Shown: positions 1 through 6,614 of the stretch, piece after piece | How the letters are laid out: each line of letters begins with the position of its first letter | How positions within the stretch are numbered: position 1 is the first letter of the stretch | NCBI GenBank assembly: GCA_947165615.1 | Contig: CAMVBD010000056.1 | Span: 1 to 7,501 of the forward strand | DNA: 7,501 bases | From: an uncultured Clostridia bacterium | Lineage (GTDB): Bacteria; Bacillota; Clostridia; Oscillospirales; Acutalibacteraceae | Reading direction: 5' to 3' | Program-made: the position numbers and the translations under genes | Notes under the pieces: generated by a model | Databases searched by the model: none | What the model saw: only the letters and a program-made list of their open reading frames with translations | Told to the model about the DNA's origin: nothing

Positions 1-51
1 GACGTCACGCTTCTTCTGGACGAAGCGGCGGCGGGGAAACTCACGAGATAA
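1..51 (+). CDS. 3' end of an unidentified gene (partial)
   Basis: Reading frame 1 from the window edge gives DVTLLLDEAAAGKLTR followed by TAA at 49-51. I do not recognise the protein, and 16 residues are too few to assign a family. The case for a real gene end rests on context: this frame stops 15 bases before a strong hairpin with a T-rich tail, whereas the other two plus-strand frames run on through the hairpin into the gltA antisense. The gene would converge on gltA and share its terminator. Confidence 0.4.
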   Translation, partial: DVTLLLDEAAAGKLTR

Positions 52-65
52 ACGACAAAAAGAGA

Positions 66-110
66 AAGACCGTTTCGGGCATAGACCCGGAGCGGTCTTC
101 ATTTTATTTG
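66..110. terminator. Bidirectional intrinsic terminator after gltA and the left-edge gene
   Basis: AAGACCG (66-72) pairs with CGGTCTT (93-99). The stem continues inward through T-G, T-A and T-G pairs to CGGG (76-79) with CCCG (86-89), giving a stem of about 14 pairs with a 6-base loop. On the plus strand it is followed by CATTTTATTT, and on the minus strand by TTCTCTTTTTG. It lies between two convergent genes, the partial gene ending at 51 and gltA ending at 119, and can serve both. Confidence 0.8.
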
Positions 111-118
111 GATTTTGG

Positions 119-1486
119 TCAGAAGCCGCGCTCGTCGAGCGGGACGTAGGGGCTTTTTTGCGCGACGCTGCGGTAGGCGGGGCGCATGATCCGTCCGCCG
201 GTCAGGACCTCCTCGATGCGGTGGGCGCACCAGCCGGAGATGCGCGCGATGGCGAACAGGGGCGTCAGAAGGTCGTCCGGGATGCCAAGCATGTGGTAGA
301 CGAGGCCCGAGTACATATCGACGTTGGCGCAAAGGGGATATTCGAGGCCCTTGCGCTCCTGAATGAGTTTGCCGCCGACGCGCTCGATTTCGCTCATCAG
401 GCGGAAGTCCTCGGCCTTGCCGTTTTTTTCCGCCATTTGGCCTGCGTATTTTTTGAGCAGCAGGGCGCGGGGGTCCGATTCGGTATAGACCGCGTGGCCG
501 AGGCCGTAGATCTTGCCGGAGCCGTCGCCCGCCTTGCCGTCGAGGATCTTTTCGAGATAGGCGCGCAGCACGGTCTCGTTTTCGGGGTCGGGCAAATGGT
601 CGCGCACGTCGTAGAACATATCCACCGCCGCCTTGCTGGCGCCGCCGTGGAGCGGCCCCTTGAGGGAGCCGACCGCCGCCGCGATGGCGCTGTAGGTGTC
701 CGTGCCGGCGGACGAGAGGACGCGGCAGGCGAAAGCGGAGTTGTTGCCGCCGCCGTGCTCGGCGTGGAGCATGAGCATGATGTCGAGAAGATGCGCTTCG
801 TCGGGCGTATAGCTTTTATCCTGCCGCACGATGCGCAGGAAGTTTTCGGAGACCGAAAGCGACTCGCGCGGGATGTGGATGTACAGGGACTTGCCGTCAA
901 AATAATGGCGCTTGACGGCGTAGGCGTTCGCCACGATCACGGGGAACGCGCCGATAAGGCGGATGGACTGGCGCACAAGGTTTTCGGCGGACAGGTCGTC
1001 GGGGTTGTCGTCGTAGGAATAGAGCGCGAGCACGCTTCTCGCGAGTTTGTTCATAACGTCGCGGGACGGGGCCTTGATGATCATGTCCTCCGTAAAGCCG
1101 TCCGGCAACTGCCGGGCGAGCGACAGAACGGCGTCGAACGCTTCCAGTTCCTTTTTTTCGGGCAGTCTGCCCATGAGCAGCAAAAACGAAACCTCCTCGT
1201 ATCCGAAGGCGCCGTTTTTGACGTGGTCCTCCACAATGTCCATGACGTTGATGCCGCGGTAATACAGGCGGCCGGGCGCGGGGACGGGCACGCCGTCCTC
1301 CACCGAATAGCCCTGCACGGAGCCGACCTTGGTCAGCCCCGCGATGACGCCGGTGCCGTCGGCGTTCCGAAGGCCCCTTTTGACGTTGTTTTCAATACTC
1401 GGCGGCGCCGAAATGGCGTAGCGGCTTCTCAGCTCCTCCCCCAGCGACGCGGCGTATTCTTTGATCTCCCGGTGAAAATCCGTCAT
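119..1486 (-). CDS. gltA: Citrate synthase (Si-type)
   Basis: Condenses oxaloacetate with acetyl-CoA to form citrate in the cytoplasm, the entry step to 2-oxoglutarate. The 455-residue product has the all-helical citrate synthase signatures in order: LYYRGI near 74-79, HAEHGGGNNS at 241-250, GPLHGGAS with the catalytic His280, GLGHAVYTESDPRA with the catalytic His331, and NVDMYSG with the catalytic Asp390. The C-terminal GWCAHRIEE near 418-426 fits the substrate-arginine region. GHAVY in place of the more common GHRVY is, from memory, usual in clostridial enzymes. Length is slightly above the usual 370-430 residues because of an N-terminal stretch of about 40 residues. The ATG at 1486 is preceded by GGGAGGAGAG (about 1495-1504). 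The gene is transcribed divergently from the aconitase and isocitrate dehydrogenase genes, which favours citrate synthase over 2-methylcitrate synthase. Re-citrate synthase is excluded because that family is homoaconitate/isopropylmalate-synthase-like. Confidence 0.96.
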   Translation of the reverse strand: MTDFHREIKEYAASLGEELRSRYAISAPPSIENNVKRGLRNADGTGVIAGLTKVGSVQGYSVEDGVPVPAPGRLYYRGINVMDIVEDHVKNGAFGYEEVSFLLLMGRLPEKKELEAFDAVLSLARQLPDGFTEDMIIKAPSRDVMNKLARSVLALYSYDDNPDDLSAENLVRQSIRLIGAFPVIVANAYAVKRHYFDGKSLYIHIPRESLSVSENFLRIVRQDKSYTPDEAHLLDIMLMLHAEHGGGNNSAFACRVLSSAGTDTYSAIAAAVGSLKGPLHGGASKAAVDMFYDVRDHLPDPENETVLRAYLEKILDGKAGDGSGKIYGLGHAVYTESDPRALLLKKYAGQMAEKNGKAEDFRLMSEIERVGGKLIQERKGLEYPLCANVDMYSGLVYHMLGIPDDLLTPLFAIARISGWCAHRIEEVLTGGRIMRPAYRSVAQKSPYVPLDERGF

Positions 1487-1518
1487 GCTGCTTCTCTCCT
1501 CCCTTTGGGTGTTTATTT

Positions 1519-1547
1519 ATTATACGAAAAATACGCGTCGAAAACAA
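1519..1547 (-). promoter_or_regulatory. Sigma-A-type promoter of gltA
   Basis: On the minus strand TTGTTT (1547-1542) and TATAAT (1524-1519) are separated by exactly 17 bases. The -10 is a perfect consensus match. Transcription would start near 1512, leaving a leader of about 25 bases that contains the purine-rich ribosome binding site. The palindrome at 1552-1569 abuts the upstream side of the -35. Confidence 0.8.
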
Positions 1548-1551
1548 GTCC

Positions 1552-1569
1552 TTTTTTGTGAACAAAAAA
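1552..1569. promoter_or_regulatory. Palindrome A, candidate operator in the gltA/aconitase divergent promoter
   Basis: TTTTTTGT and ACAAAAAA form perfect 8-base arms around a 2-base spacer (GA). The centre lies about 49 bases upstream of the inferred gltA transcription start, just outside its -35. The core TTTTTG-N4-CAAAA recurs 46 bases away at 1599-1613, next to the other promoter. Dyad symmetry plus position suggests binding by a dimeric regulator. The run of T and A residues means a chance or DNA-bending origin cannot be excluded. It does not match the ATAA-N7-TTAT dyad known for Bacillus CcpC. Confidence 0.45.
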
Positions 1570-1598
1570 ACAGGTTTCGTTTTCGGGCAAACGGACGC

Positions 1599-1614
1599 TT
1601 TTTGCTTGCAAAAG
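1599..1614. promoter_or_regulatory. Palindrome B, candidate operator over the aconitase -35
   Basis: TTTTGC (1600-1605) and GCAAAA (1608-1613) are perfect 6-base arms around TT. With flanks the site reads TTTTTGCTTGCAAAAG and shares TTTTTG-N4-CAAAA with palindrome A. The -35 hexamer of the aconitase promoter (1606-1611) lies inside it, so a bound protein would be expected to block that promoter. Function is inferred from position and symmetry only. Confidence 0.45.
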
Positions 1615-1634
1615 AACGGCACTTCTGCTATACT
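1606..1634 (+). promoter_or_regulatory. Extended -10 sigma-A promoter of the aconitase-icd operon
   Basis: TTGCAA (1606-1611) and TATACT (1629-1634) are separated by 17 bases, with a TG at 1626-1627 making an extended -10 (TGCTATACT). Transcription would start near 1641, giving a short leader of about 24 bases with a GAGGG ribosome binding site at 1652-1656 before the ATG at 1665. Candidate operator B overlaps the -35. Confidence 0.8.
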
Positions 1635-1664
1635 GAAACATAACAGAAAGCGAGGGATGACAGT

Positions 1665-3881
1665 ATGATCCGACTTTATAACGGTCCCGTCACCATCCGG
1701 AACGGCAGACCGGTCCCCGAACAGACGAATACGGGCAGGGACAAAAGCCTTGCCTACCGCATTTTGAACGCGCACAACGTAAACCCCGACGAAGGCAGGC
1801 TGTCCGTCCGCTTTGACGGCATGCTGTCGCACGACATTACCTACGTCGGCATTCTGCAGACGGCGGTGGCGGCTGGGCTGACAAAGTTTCCGGTGCCCTA
1901 CGCGCTGACAAACTGTCACAACAGCCTTTGCGCCGTGGGCGGCACCATCAACGAGGACGACCACGCCTTCGGCCTGTCGGCGGCAAAGCGCTTCGGCGGC
2001 ATCTACGTGCCCGCAAACCTGGCGGTCATTCACCAGTACGCCAAAGAACAGATGGCGGGCGTCGGCAAAATGATCCTCGGCAGCGACAGCCACACGCGCT
2101 ACGGCGCGCTCGGCACCCTCGGCGTCGGAGAGGGCGGACCGGAACTGGTGCGCCAGCTTCTCGGCGACACCTATGACGTTCCCGCCCCGCAGGTGGTGCT
2201 GGTCTGGCTGACCGGAGCGCCGAGAAAGGGCGTGGGCCCGCACGACGCGGCCATTGCCATCTGCGGCGAAGTCTACAAAAACGGCTTTGTCAAAAACAAG
2301 ATCATGGAATTTGCGGGACCGGGCGTCAAAAGCCTGCCGATGGACTTTCGGCTGAGTCTGGACTGCATGACGACCGAATGCGCCTGTCTTTCTTCCGTCT
2401 GGGAGACCGACGACGCGGTCAAAGCGTATTACGCCGCGCACGGCAGGGCGGAGGCCTTTGAAGAAAGAAGCGTCACGGAGGGCGCGGCCTACGACGCGAT
2501 GATCGAGGTGGACCTGTCCGCCCTCGAGCCGATGGCGGCGCTCCCCTTCCATCCCTCCAACGCCGTGAGGCTCCGCGACCTGATCGACGACCCCGGAGAC
2601 GTACTCCGGCAATGCGAAAAGGACGCGTTTGAAAAAAGCGGCGCCGTGCTGCGCCTGACGGACAAGATCGAAAACGGGAAAGTGCGCGTGGATCAGGGCG
2701 TGATCGCGGGCTGCGCCGGCGGCACGTTTGACAACCTGACCGAGGCCGCGGCGATCCTGAAAAGCGGGAACCCCGGCAGCGGCTACTTTTCGCTGTCCGC
2801 CTATCCGTCCAGCATGCCGGTCAATCTGGCGCTGACAAGGTGCGGCGCAGCGGCGGATCTGCTTTCCGGCGGCGCGGTGCTCAAGCCCTGCTTCTGCGGG
2901 CCGTGCTTCGGCGCGGGCGACGTGCCGGTCAACGGCGGGCTTTCGATCCGCCACTCGACGAGAAACTTCCCGAACCGCGAGGGCAGCAAGCCCGGCGAAG
3001 GCCAGAGCGCGGCCGTGATGCTGATGGACGCGCGCTCCATTGCCGCCACCACGGCAAACGGCGGGGTCCTGACGTCCGCCATGGACGCGGATTACGACCT
3101 GCCGGCTTACGGCGACTATGTATTTGATCCGACGCCCTACGAAAAGCGGGTATATAACGGCTTTGGAAAGCCGGACGAGAGCGTCGCGCTGCGTTACGGT
3201 CCCAATATTGCCCCGTGGCCCGTACAGCCCGCGCTGCCCGAACACCTGCTGCTGCGGCTGGACAGCGTGCTCCGGGACCCCGTTACGACGACGGACGAGC
3301 TGATCCCCTCGGGGGAGACGTCCAGTTACCGCTCGAATCCCCTGCGCCTTGCCGCGTTTACGCTGTCGCGGCGCGACCCCGCGTACGTCGGCCGGACAAA
3401 AGAAACGAAGGCCGTGGGAGAGGAAATCAAAGCCGGACAGATCCCGGACGGCCTTGCGGCGCTTCTCAGCGAAGAAGGGATCGCAGAAAAGGACCTCGGC
3501 GTCGCGTCCGCCATTTACGCCGTAAGCCCGGGCGACGGCAGCGCCAGAGAACAGGCGGCCTCCTGCCAGCGGGTACTGGGCGGCGGCGCGAACTTCTGCA
3601 AAAGCTTTGCCACCAAGCGCTACCGTTCAAACTGCATCAACTGGGGCATTCTGCCACTGACGACAGACGACGCCTTCCCGTATGAGACCGGCGACTGGGT
3701 GCTGCTCAAAAATATCCGCCGGGCAGTAAAAGCCGGAGAGACCGAGATCCGGGCAAGCGTCCTTGCAAAGGACGGGACGCACGGCCTTTCCCTGAAACTG
3801 GAAGGGCTGACCGACGAAGAGCGGCAGATCATTTTGGACGGATGTCTGATGAACTATTACAAAAGGAGGAACGCCGAATGA
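1665..3881 (+). CDS. Aconitase-family hydratase (variant active site), probable citrate-to-isocitrate isomerase
   Basis: A 738-residue member of the aconitase superfamily, with the AcnA-like order of Fe-S domains 1-3 first (about 1-470) and the swivel domain last (about 530-700). Cluster ligands are present: Cys350 in GCAGG, and Cys411 and Cys414 in CGPC, with an additional Cys409. Other matches are Asp141-Ser142-His143 (DSH), Arg433 and Arg438 in RNFPNR, Arg556 in SSYRSNP, and Ser626 and Arg628 in GSAREQ. Departures from mitochondrial aconitase, by manual alignment, are: Asp100 replaced by Cys84 in TNCHNS (the adjacent His is kept), Asn258 replaced by Cys234 in DCMTTE (Glu262 kept), Ser643 replaced by Ala627, and GSCTN replaced by GCAGG. 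It resembles the poorly characterised 'hydratase'/YbhJ-like branch more than AcnA or AcnB; that branch assignment is from memory. Its position between gltA and icd, overlapping icd by four bases, argues that it supplies isocitrate. An inactive or different hydratase is the alternative. Confidence 0.88.
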   Translation: MIRLYNGPVTIRNGRPVPEQTNTGRDKSLAYRILNAHNVNPDEGRLSVRFDGMLSHDITYVGILQTAVAAGLTKFPVPYALTNCHNSLCAVGGTINEDDHAFGLSAAKRFGGIYVPANLAVIHQYAKEQMAGVGKMILGSDSHTRYGALGTLGVGEGGPELVRQLLGDTYDVPAPQVVLVWLTGAPRKGVGPHDAAIAICGEVYKNGFVKNKIMEFAGPGVKSLPMDFRLSLDCMTTECACLSSVWETDDAVKAYYAAHGRAEAFEERSVTEGAAYDAMIEVDLSALEPMAALPFHPSNAVRLRDLIDDPGDVLRQCEKDAFEKSGAVLRLTDKIENGKVRVDQGVIAGCAGGTFDNLTEAAAILKSGNPGSGYFSLSAYPSSMPVNLALTRCGAAADLLSGGAVLKPCFCGPCFGAGDVPVNGGLSIRHSTRNFPNREGSKPGEGQSAAVMLMDARSIAATTANGGVLTSAMDADYDLPAYGDYVFDPTPYEKRVYNGFGKPDESVALRYGPNIAPWPVQPALPEHLLLRLDSVLRDPVTTTDELIPSGETSSYRSNPLRLAAFTLSRRDPAYVGRTKETKAVGEEIKAGQIPDGLAALLSEEGIAEKDLGVASAIYAVSPGDGSAREQAASCQRVLGGGANFCKSFATKRYRSNCINWGILPLTTDDAFPYETGDWVLLKNIRRAVKAGETEIRASVLAKDGTHGLSLKLEGLTDEERQIILDGCLMNYYKRRNAE
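3864..3869 (+). promoter_or_regulatory. Ribosome binding site that fixes the icd start
   Basis: A perfect AGGAGG lies inside the last codons of the aconitase gene, 8 bases before the ATG at 3878. It rules in that ATG over the in-frame ATG at 3842. The stop of the upstream gene (TGA, 3879-3881) overlaps this start as ATGA, an arrangement typical of translational coupling. Confidence 0.88.
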
Positions 3882-5086
3882 GCCGGATCGGAATGAAGAA
3901 CCCCGTCGTGGAGATGGACGGGGACGAGATGACGAGAGTGCTGTGGAAGCTCATCAAGGACGAGCTGCTGCTCCCGTTTGTGGATCTGAAAACCGAATAC
4001 TACGATTTAGGCCTGACGCACCGCGACGAGACCGACGATAAAGTCACCGTCGACGCCGCGAACGCCATCAAGCGTCTGAAGGTGGGCGTCAAATGCGCGA
4101 CGATCACCCCAAACAAACAGCGGGTCGAGGAGTATAATCTGAAGGAAATGTGGAAAAGCCCCAACGGCACGATCCGCGCGATTTTGGACGGCACTGTCTT
4201 TCGCGCGCCCATTACCGTAAACTGCATCAAACCCGTGGTCAAAACGTGGAAAAAGCCCATCACCGTGGCGCGCCACGCCTACGGGGACGTCTATAAGGCG
4301 ACGGAATACCGCGTGACGGGCCCCGGCAAGGCGGAACTAGTCTTTACCGGCAAGGACGGGCATGAAACGCGGCAGACGGTGTTCGATTTTGAGGGAGCGG
4401 GAGTCCTGCAGGGGCAGTACAACCGCGACGACTCTATTTTGTCCTTCGCCCGCAGCGCCATGACCTACGCGCTGAGCACAAAGCAGGATCTGTGGTTTTC
4501 CGCCAAGGACACGATCTCAAAACAGTACGACCAGACCTTTAAGCTCCTGTTTCAGGAGGTCTACGAAAACGAGTTCAAGGACAAGTTTGAAAAGGCGGGC
4601 ATCACCTATTTTTATACCCTCATCGACGACGCGGTCGCGCGCGTGATCCGCAGCGAGGGCGGCTTTATCTGGGCGTGCAAAAACTACGACGGGGACGTAA
4701 TGAGCGACATGATCTCCACCGCGTTCGGCTCCCTTGCCATGATGACGAGCGTGCTGGTCTCCCCCGACGGCAACTACGAGTACGAGGCCGCCCACGGCAC
4801 CGTGACCCGCCACTTTTACCGCTACCGCGCGGGGGAAAAGACCTCCACAAACCCCATTGCGACGATCTTTGCGTGGACCGGGGCATTAAGAAAGCGCGGC
4901 GAGTTAGACGCGACGCAGGACCTCATCGCCTTTGCGGACAGACTGGAAAAGGCGTGTCTCGACACGATCGAGGACGGGATCATGACGAAGGACCTTGCGG
5001 GGCTCAGCGAGATCCCTGTCCGGCAGATCGCGGACTCCGAGGCATTCATAAAAGCCATCCGCGAAAGACTTGAACAGACTGCATAA
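3878..5086 (+). CDS. icd: NADP-dependent isocitrate dehydrogenase, eukaryote-like (IDH1/IDH2) type
   Basis: Oxidatively decarboxylates isocitrate to 2-oxoglutarate with reduction of NADP+, in the cytoplasm, probably as a homodimer. The 402-residue length matches the IDH1/IDH2-like subfamily, and the start [13 protein letters not shown] is typical of it. Substrate residues are visible: Ser94, Asn96 and Arg100 in KSPNGTIR, Arg109, Arg132 in ARHAYGD (the position of human IDH1 Arg132), Tyr139 and Lys210. Metal-binding aspartates are Asp250, Asp273 and Asp277 in NYDGDVMSD. The coenzyme loop AHGTVTRH (305-312) keeps the Arg311-His312 pair that reads the NADP 2'-phosphate. The short ATG is preferred because of AGGAGG 8 bases upstream and family N-termini. 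It is the second gene of the operon, overlapping the aconitase stop, and is followed within 5 bases by a terminator. Its product feeds glutamate synthesis and NADPH supply. Confidence 0.97.
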   Translation: MSRIGMKNPVVEMDGDEMTRVLWKLIKDELLLPFVDLKTEYYDLGLTHRDETDDKVTVDAANAIKRLKVGVKCATITPNKQRVEEYNLKEMWKSPNGTIRAILDGTVFRAPITVNCIKPVVKTWKKPITVARHAYGDVYKATEYRVTGPGKAELVFTGKDGHETRQTVFDFEGAGVLQGQYNRDDSILSFARSAMTYALSTKQDLWFSAKDTISKQYDQTFKLLFQEVYENEFKDKFEKAGITYFYTLIDDAVARVIRSEGGFIWACKNYDGDVMSDMISTAFGSLAMMTSVLVSPDGNYEYEAAHGTVTRHFYRYRAGEKTSTNPIATIFAWTGALRKRGELDATQDLIAFADRLEKACLDTIEDGIMTKDLAGLSEIPVRQIADSEAFIKAIRERLEQTA

Positions 5087-5090
5087 AAAC

Positions 5091-5129
5091 GTCCCCCTCC
5101 GCAAAAAACGCGGAGGGGGGCAAGTTTTT
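5091..5129. terminator. Bidirectional intrinsic terminator between icd and the convergent membrane-protein gene
   Basis: CCCCCTCCGC (5093-5102) pairs perfectly with GCGGAGGGGG (5110-5119) around the loop AAAAAAC. A T-G and a G-C pair extend the stem to 12. The plus strand continues with AAGTTTTTG and the minus strand reads GTTTTTATGC, so both directions have a U tract. It starts 4 bases after the icd stop and ends 30 bases from the stop of the gene reading the other way. Confidence 0.92.
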
Positions 5130-5158
5130 GTCGGACTCGGAAGGAAAAATCCCTTTTG

Positions 5159-5581
5159 TCAATGAAAACCGACGAGTTCGGCGATGAGTCGGAGCAGTCC
5201 GTGGATGATATGGAACACAAGCGGGATCAGAACCCGGATCACGAACAACAGCGCCAGCGGCATACACACCGCGACGGAAAGGGCGTAGGGCTTCAAAAGC
5301 GATTCCAGATCGAGTTTGCCGAAGAGATACAAGGCCACCGGGACCATCAAAAGCAGAACGGCGGCGCCGAAAAAGAAAAGGGCCGCCCGAAGCGCGGGGT
5401 CCCCCGCCATGTCGGAATTCTGCATGGTAAAGTAGGGTTCGGCCCAGCTTTCCACATAATGATTGCGGTAAACGACCGTGAGGATCACGCTGATAACACC
5501 GAAGACGAGCGAAACAGATTTCAGACAGGTCGCCGTGATCTTCATGGCGCGGGAAACCTTGACGGGTTTGTCTTTTTTCAT
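5159..5581 (-). CDS. Small multi-pass membrane protein of unknown function
   Basis: I do not recognise a family. The 140-residue product starts with a basic stretch (MKKDKPVKVSRAMK) and has hydrophobic spans at roughly 17-38, 65-87 and 98-122, with a further amphipathic or membrane-associated stretch near 123-138, so three to four transmembrane passes are likely. The loop after the first span (about 39-62) is polar and contains no cysteines; no catalytic motif is visible. ATG at 5581 is chosen, with AAAAGGAGAGG upstream at 5590-5600; a TTG one codon earlier (5584) is an equally spaced alternative that adds a single residue. The gene shares the minus strand with the esterase, 167 bases downstream of it, but a 9+9 base inverted repeat in the gap suggests separate control. 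It may be a sensor-less accessory or envelope protein; nothing here decides. Confidence 0.72.
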   Translation of the reverse strand: MKKDKPVKVSRAMKITATCLKSVSLVFGVISVILTVVYRNHYVESWAEPYFTMQNSDMAGDPALRAALFFFGAAVLLLMVPVALYLFGKLDLESLLKPYALSVAVCMPLALLFVIRVLIPLVFHIIHGLLRLIAELVGFH

Positions 5582-5602
5582 CAACGTATCCTCTCCTTTT
5601 CA

Positions 5603-5608
5603 ATCTTA
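5603..5608 (-). promoter_or_regulatory. Possible extended -10 for the membrane-protein gene
   Basis: TAAGAT on the minus strand (5608-5603), preceded by TGG, could be an extended -10 element. At 17-base spacing the would-be -35 (ATCATC, 5631-5626) does not match consensus, and it falls inside the inverted repeat at 5615-5637. The start would be very close to the ribosome binding site at 5590-5600. Weak call. Confidence 0.25.
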
Positions 5609-5614
5609 CCATTT

Positions 5615-5637
5615 CTTTGTATCTTGATGATACAAAG
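5615..5637. promoter_or_regulatory. Perfect inverted repeat upstream of the membrane-protein gene, candidate operator
   Basis: CTTTGTATC (5615-5623) and GATACAAAG (5629-5637) are perfect 9-base arms around the 5-base spacer TTGAT. The site lies 34 bases upstream of the membrane-protein ATG. It has no U tract after it in either direction, so a terminator is unlikely. The symmetry is of the kind bound by dimeric winged-helix repressors; no regulator gene is in the window and no specific family is claimed. Confidence 0.55.
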
Positions 5638-5705
5638 TTAATCTGAAAACAGGCTGAAAGATTCCATGCGCGAGTCTGTTTCAAACCCGGCGCGGTCGTA
5701 CGGCG

Positions 5706-5719
5706 GTTTTTCGAAAAAC
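5706..5719. repeat. 14-base perfect palindrome downstream of the esterase gene
   Basis: GTTTTTCGAAAAAC is an uninterrupted palindrome 30 bases after the esterase stop. With no unpaired loop and only 2 GC pairs beyond the centre it would make a poor hairpin. It may be a protein site or chance. No convincing terminator for the esterase is visible between 5638 and 5748, so its transcript may continue toward the membrane-protein gene. Confidence 0.3.
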
Positions 5720-5748
5720 AGAGAGGCTCCCGTCTTTTCTTTTGCTGC

Positions 5749-6552
5749 TTATTTTTGCAGGCAGTCGAGCCAGCGGGTGTAGAGCGGGCCCCAGGAGTCG
5801 GCGGGCGGGTACGCTTTGGCAAGACCCGCGCCGTGCGGGCCGTGGGGAAAGAGGTGGAAGGTAACCGGCAGCCCCGCCTCGACGAAGGCGTTTGCGAGAC
5901 GGATGGAGCAGCGGGGGTCGACGGTCTTGTCTTCGGCGGTGTGCCACAAAAAGAGGGGCGGCGCGTCGGGGCGGACCATGTTTTCGCCGCTGAAGCGAAA
6001 CGCGAGGGCCTCGTCGTCCTCCTTGCCGTTCAGAAAGACCCGGCGGGTCTCGGCGTGGGTGATCGCGGAGTCCAGCGAACAGACGCCGTAGCAAAGCGCG
6101 GCGTTGTCCGGACGGGCGGAGAACGCGTCGATCTCGTCCCCGACGTCGGGAGTGGGCTCGTCAAACGCGAGGGCTCCGGTCATGGCGAGGTGCCCGCCCG
6201 CGGAAAAGCCGATGACGCCGACGTTTTCGGGGTCGATGTTCCACTCTTTTGCGTGGGCGCGGGTAAAGCGGACGGCGCGCTTGAGGTCGGTCAGCTGCGT
6301 CGGGAAGCCGTAGGGCTTTACCCGGTAATTGAGCATGACGGCGGAATACCCGGCGGCATTTAAGAGCGCGCAGATGGGATAGCCCTCGACCCAATCGGCG
6401 ACGCCGACGTACGCCCCGCCCGGTACCACGACGACGCAGGGATTTTTGTTTCCGGTTTCAAGAAGCGCGGTCCGGATAAACGGCGCGCCTCCCTTTTGGG
6501 GGTCGTAAAGCGGGACCTTGTCCGGCTCCCACAGGTCGTAACGTTCGTACAT
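5749..6552 (-). CDS. Alpha/beta-hydrolase esterase (acetyl-esterase/BD-FAE-like)
   Basis: Predicted cytoplasmic carboxylic-ester hydrolase of 267 residues with no signal peptide. Fold markers in order: the strand CVVVVPGGAYVG (39-50), whose PGGAY supplies the oxyanion hole; the nucleophile elbow GFSAGGH with Ser117; HTAEDKTVD with the probable acid Asp208; and FPHGPHGAGLA with the catalytic His240. The arrangement and the closing SWGPLYTRWLDCL match the COG0657-like group that includes acetylxylan and short-chain acyl esterases; the real substrate cannot be read from sequence, though deacetylation of plant-polysaccharide sugars is typical of gut relatives. The ATG at 6552 has GGAGGAGG 5 bases upstream. 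The gene follows tsf on the same strand, with only a terminator between them and no space for a full promoter, so expression probably depends on read-through or a promoter inside tsf. Confidence 0.9.
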   Translation of the reverse strand: MYERYDLWEPDKVPLYDPQKGGAPFIRTALLETGNKNPCVVVVPGGAYVGVADWVEGYPICALLNAAGYSAVMLNYRVKPYGFPTQLTDLKRAVRFTRAHAKEWNIDPENVGVIGFSAGGHLAMTGALAFDEPTPDVGDEIDAFSARPDNAALCYGVCSLDSAITHAETRRVFLNGKEDDEALAFRFSGENMVRPDAPPLFLWHTAEDKTVDPRCSIRLANAFVEAGLPVTFHLFPHGPHGAGLAKAYPPADSWGPLYTRWLDCLQK

Positions 6553-6557
6553 ACTAT

Positions 6558-6565
6558 CCTCCTCC
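6558..6565 (-). promoter_or_regulatory. Strong ribosome binding site of the esterase, next to the tsf terminator
   Basis: GGAGGAGG on the minus strand ends 5 bases before the ATG at 6552. It starts only 4 bases after the U tract of the tsf terminator (6570-6575), so transcripts that start at the usual distance from the gene cannot exist without beginning in or before the hairpin. Confidence 0.8.
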
Positions 6566-6569
6566 GAAG

Positions 6570-6603
6570 AAAAAAGACCCCGTACAGCGGACTGTACGAG
6601 GTC
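6570..6603 (-). terminator. Intrinsic terminator of tsf
   Basis: On the minus strand GACCTCGTACAG (6603-6592) pairs with CTGTACGGGGTC (6587-6576) around the loop TCCG, 12 pairs with one G-U, followed by TTTTTT (6575-6570). It begins 11 bases after the tsf stop codon. The plus strand beyond the hairpin is not T-rich, so it works in one direction only. Confidence 0.92.
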
Positions 6604-6614
6604 CGGGAAACCCC

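Noticed and set aside
119..1486. 2-methylcitrate synthase as the identity of the leftward gene
   Set aside because: No prpB, prpD or propionate genes are near; the divergent partners are an aconitase-family gene and isocitrate dehydrogenase, which fits citrate synthase.
158..1561. A 467-codon open frame on the plus strand across gltA
   Set aside because: It is the antisense shadow of gltA, whose frame carries all citrate synthase catalytic motifs. The shadow protein is rich in Ala, Val, Asp and Arg with no recognisable domain.
1392..3245. A 617-codon open frame on the minus strand across the aconitase gene
   Set aside because: Antisense shadow in GC-rich DNA; it crosses the promoter region and overlaps the gltA start, and its translation shows no family motifs.
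3842..3877. Upstream in-frame ATG for isocitrate dehydrogenase (12 more residues)
   Set aside because: The ATG at 3878 has AGGAGG at 8 bases and gives the family's usual N-terminus; the 3842 start would add [12 protein letters not shown], which is an out-of-frame reading of the aconitase C-terminus.
5615..5637. The inverted repeat as an intrinsic terminator for the esterase transcript
   Set aside because: The stem is AT-rich (3 GC pairs of 9) and followed by AAATGG on the minus strand and TTAATCTG on the plus strand, with no U tract.
5046..5822. A 258-codon minus-strand frame spanning the terminator and the membrane-protein gene
   Set aside because: It runs through the strong terminator hairpin and overlaps the esterase 3' end, with low-complexity basic sequence. 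The membrane-protein frame has a ribosome binding site and hydrophobic spans.
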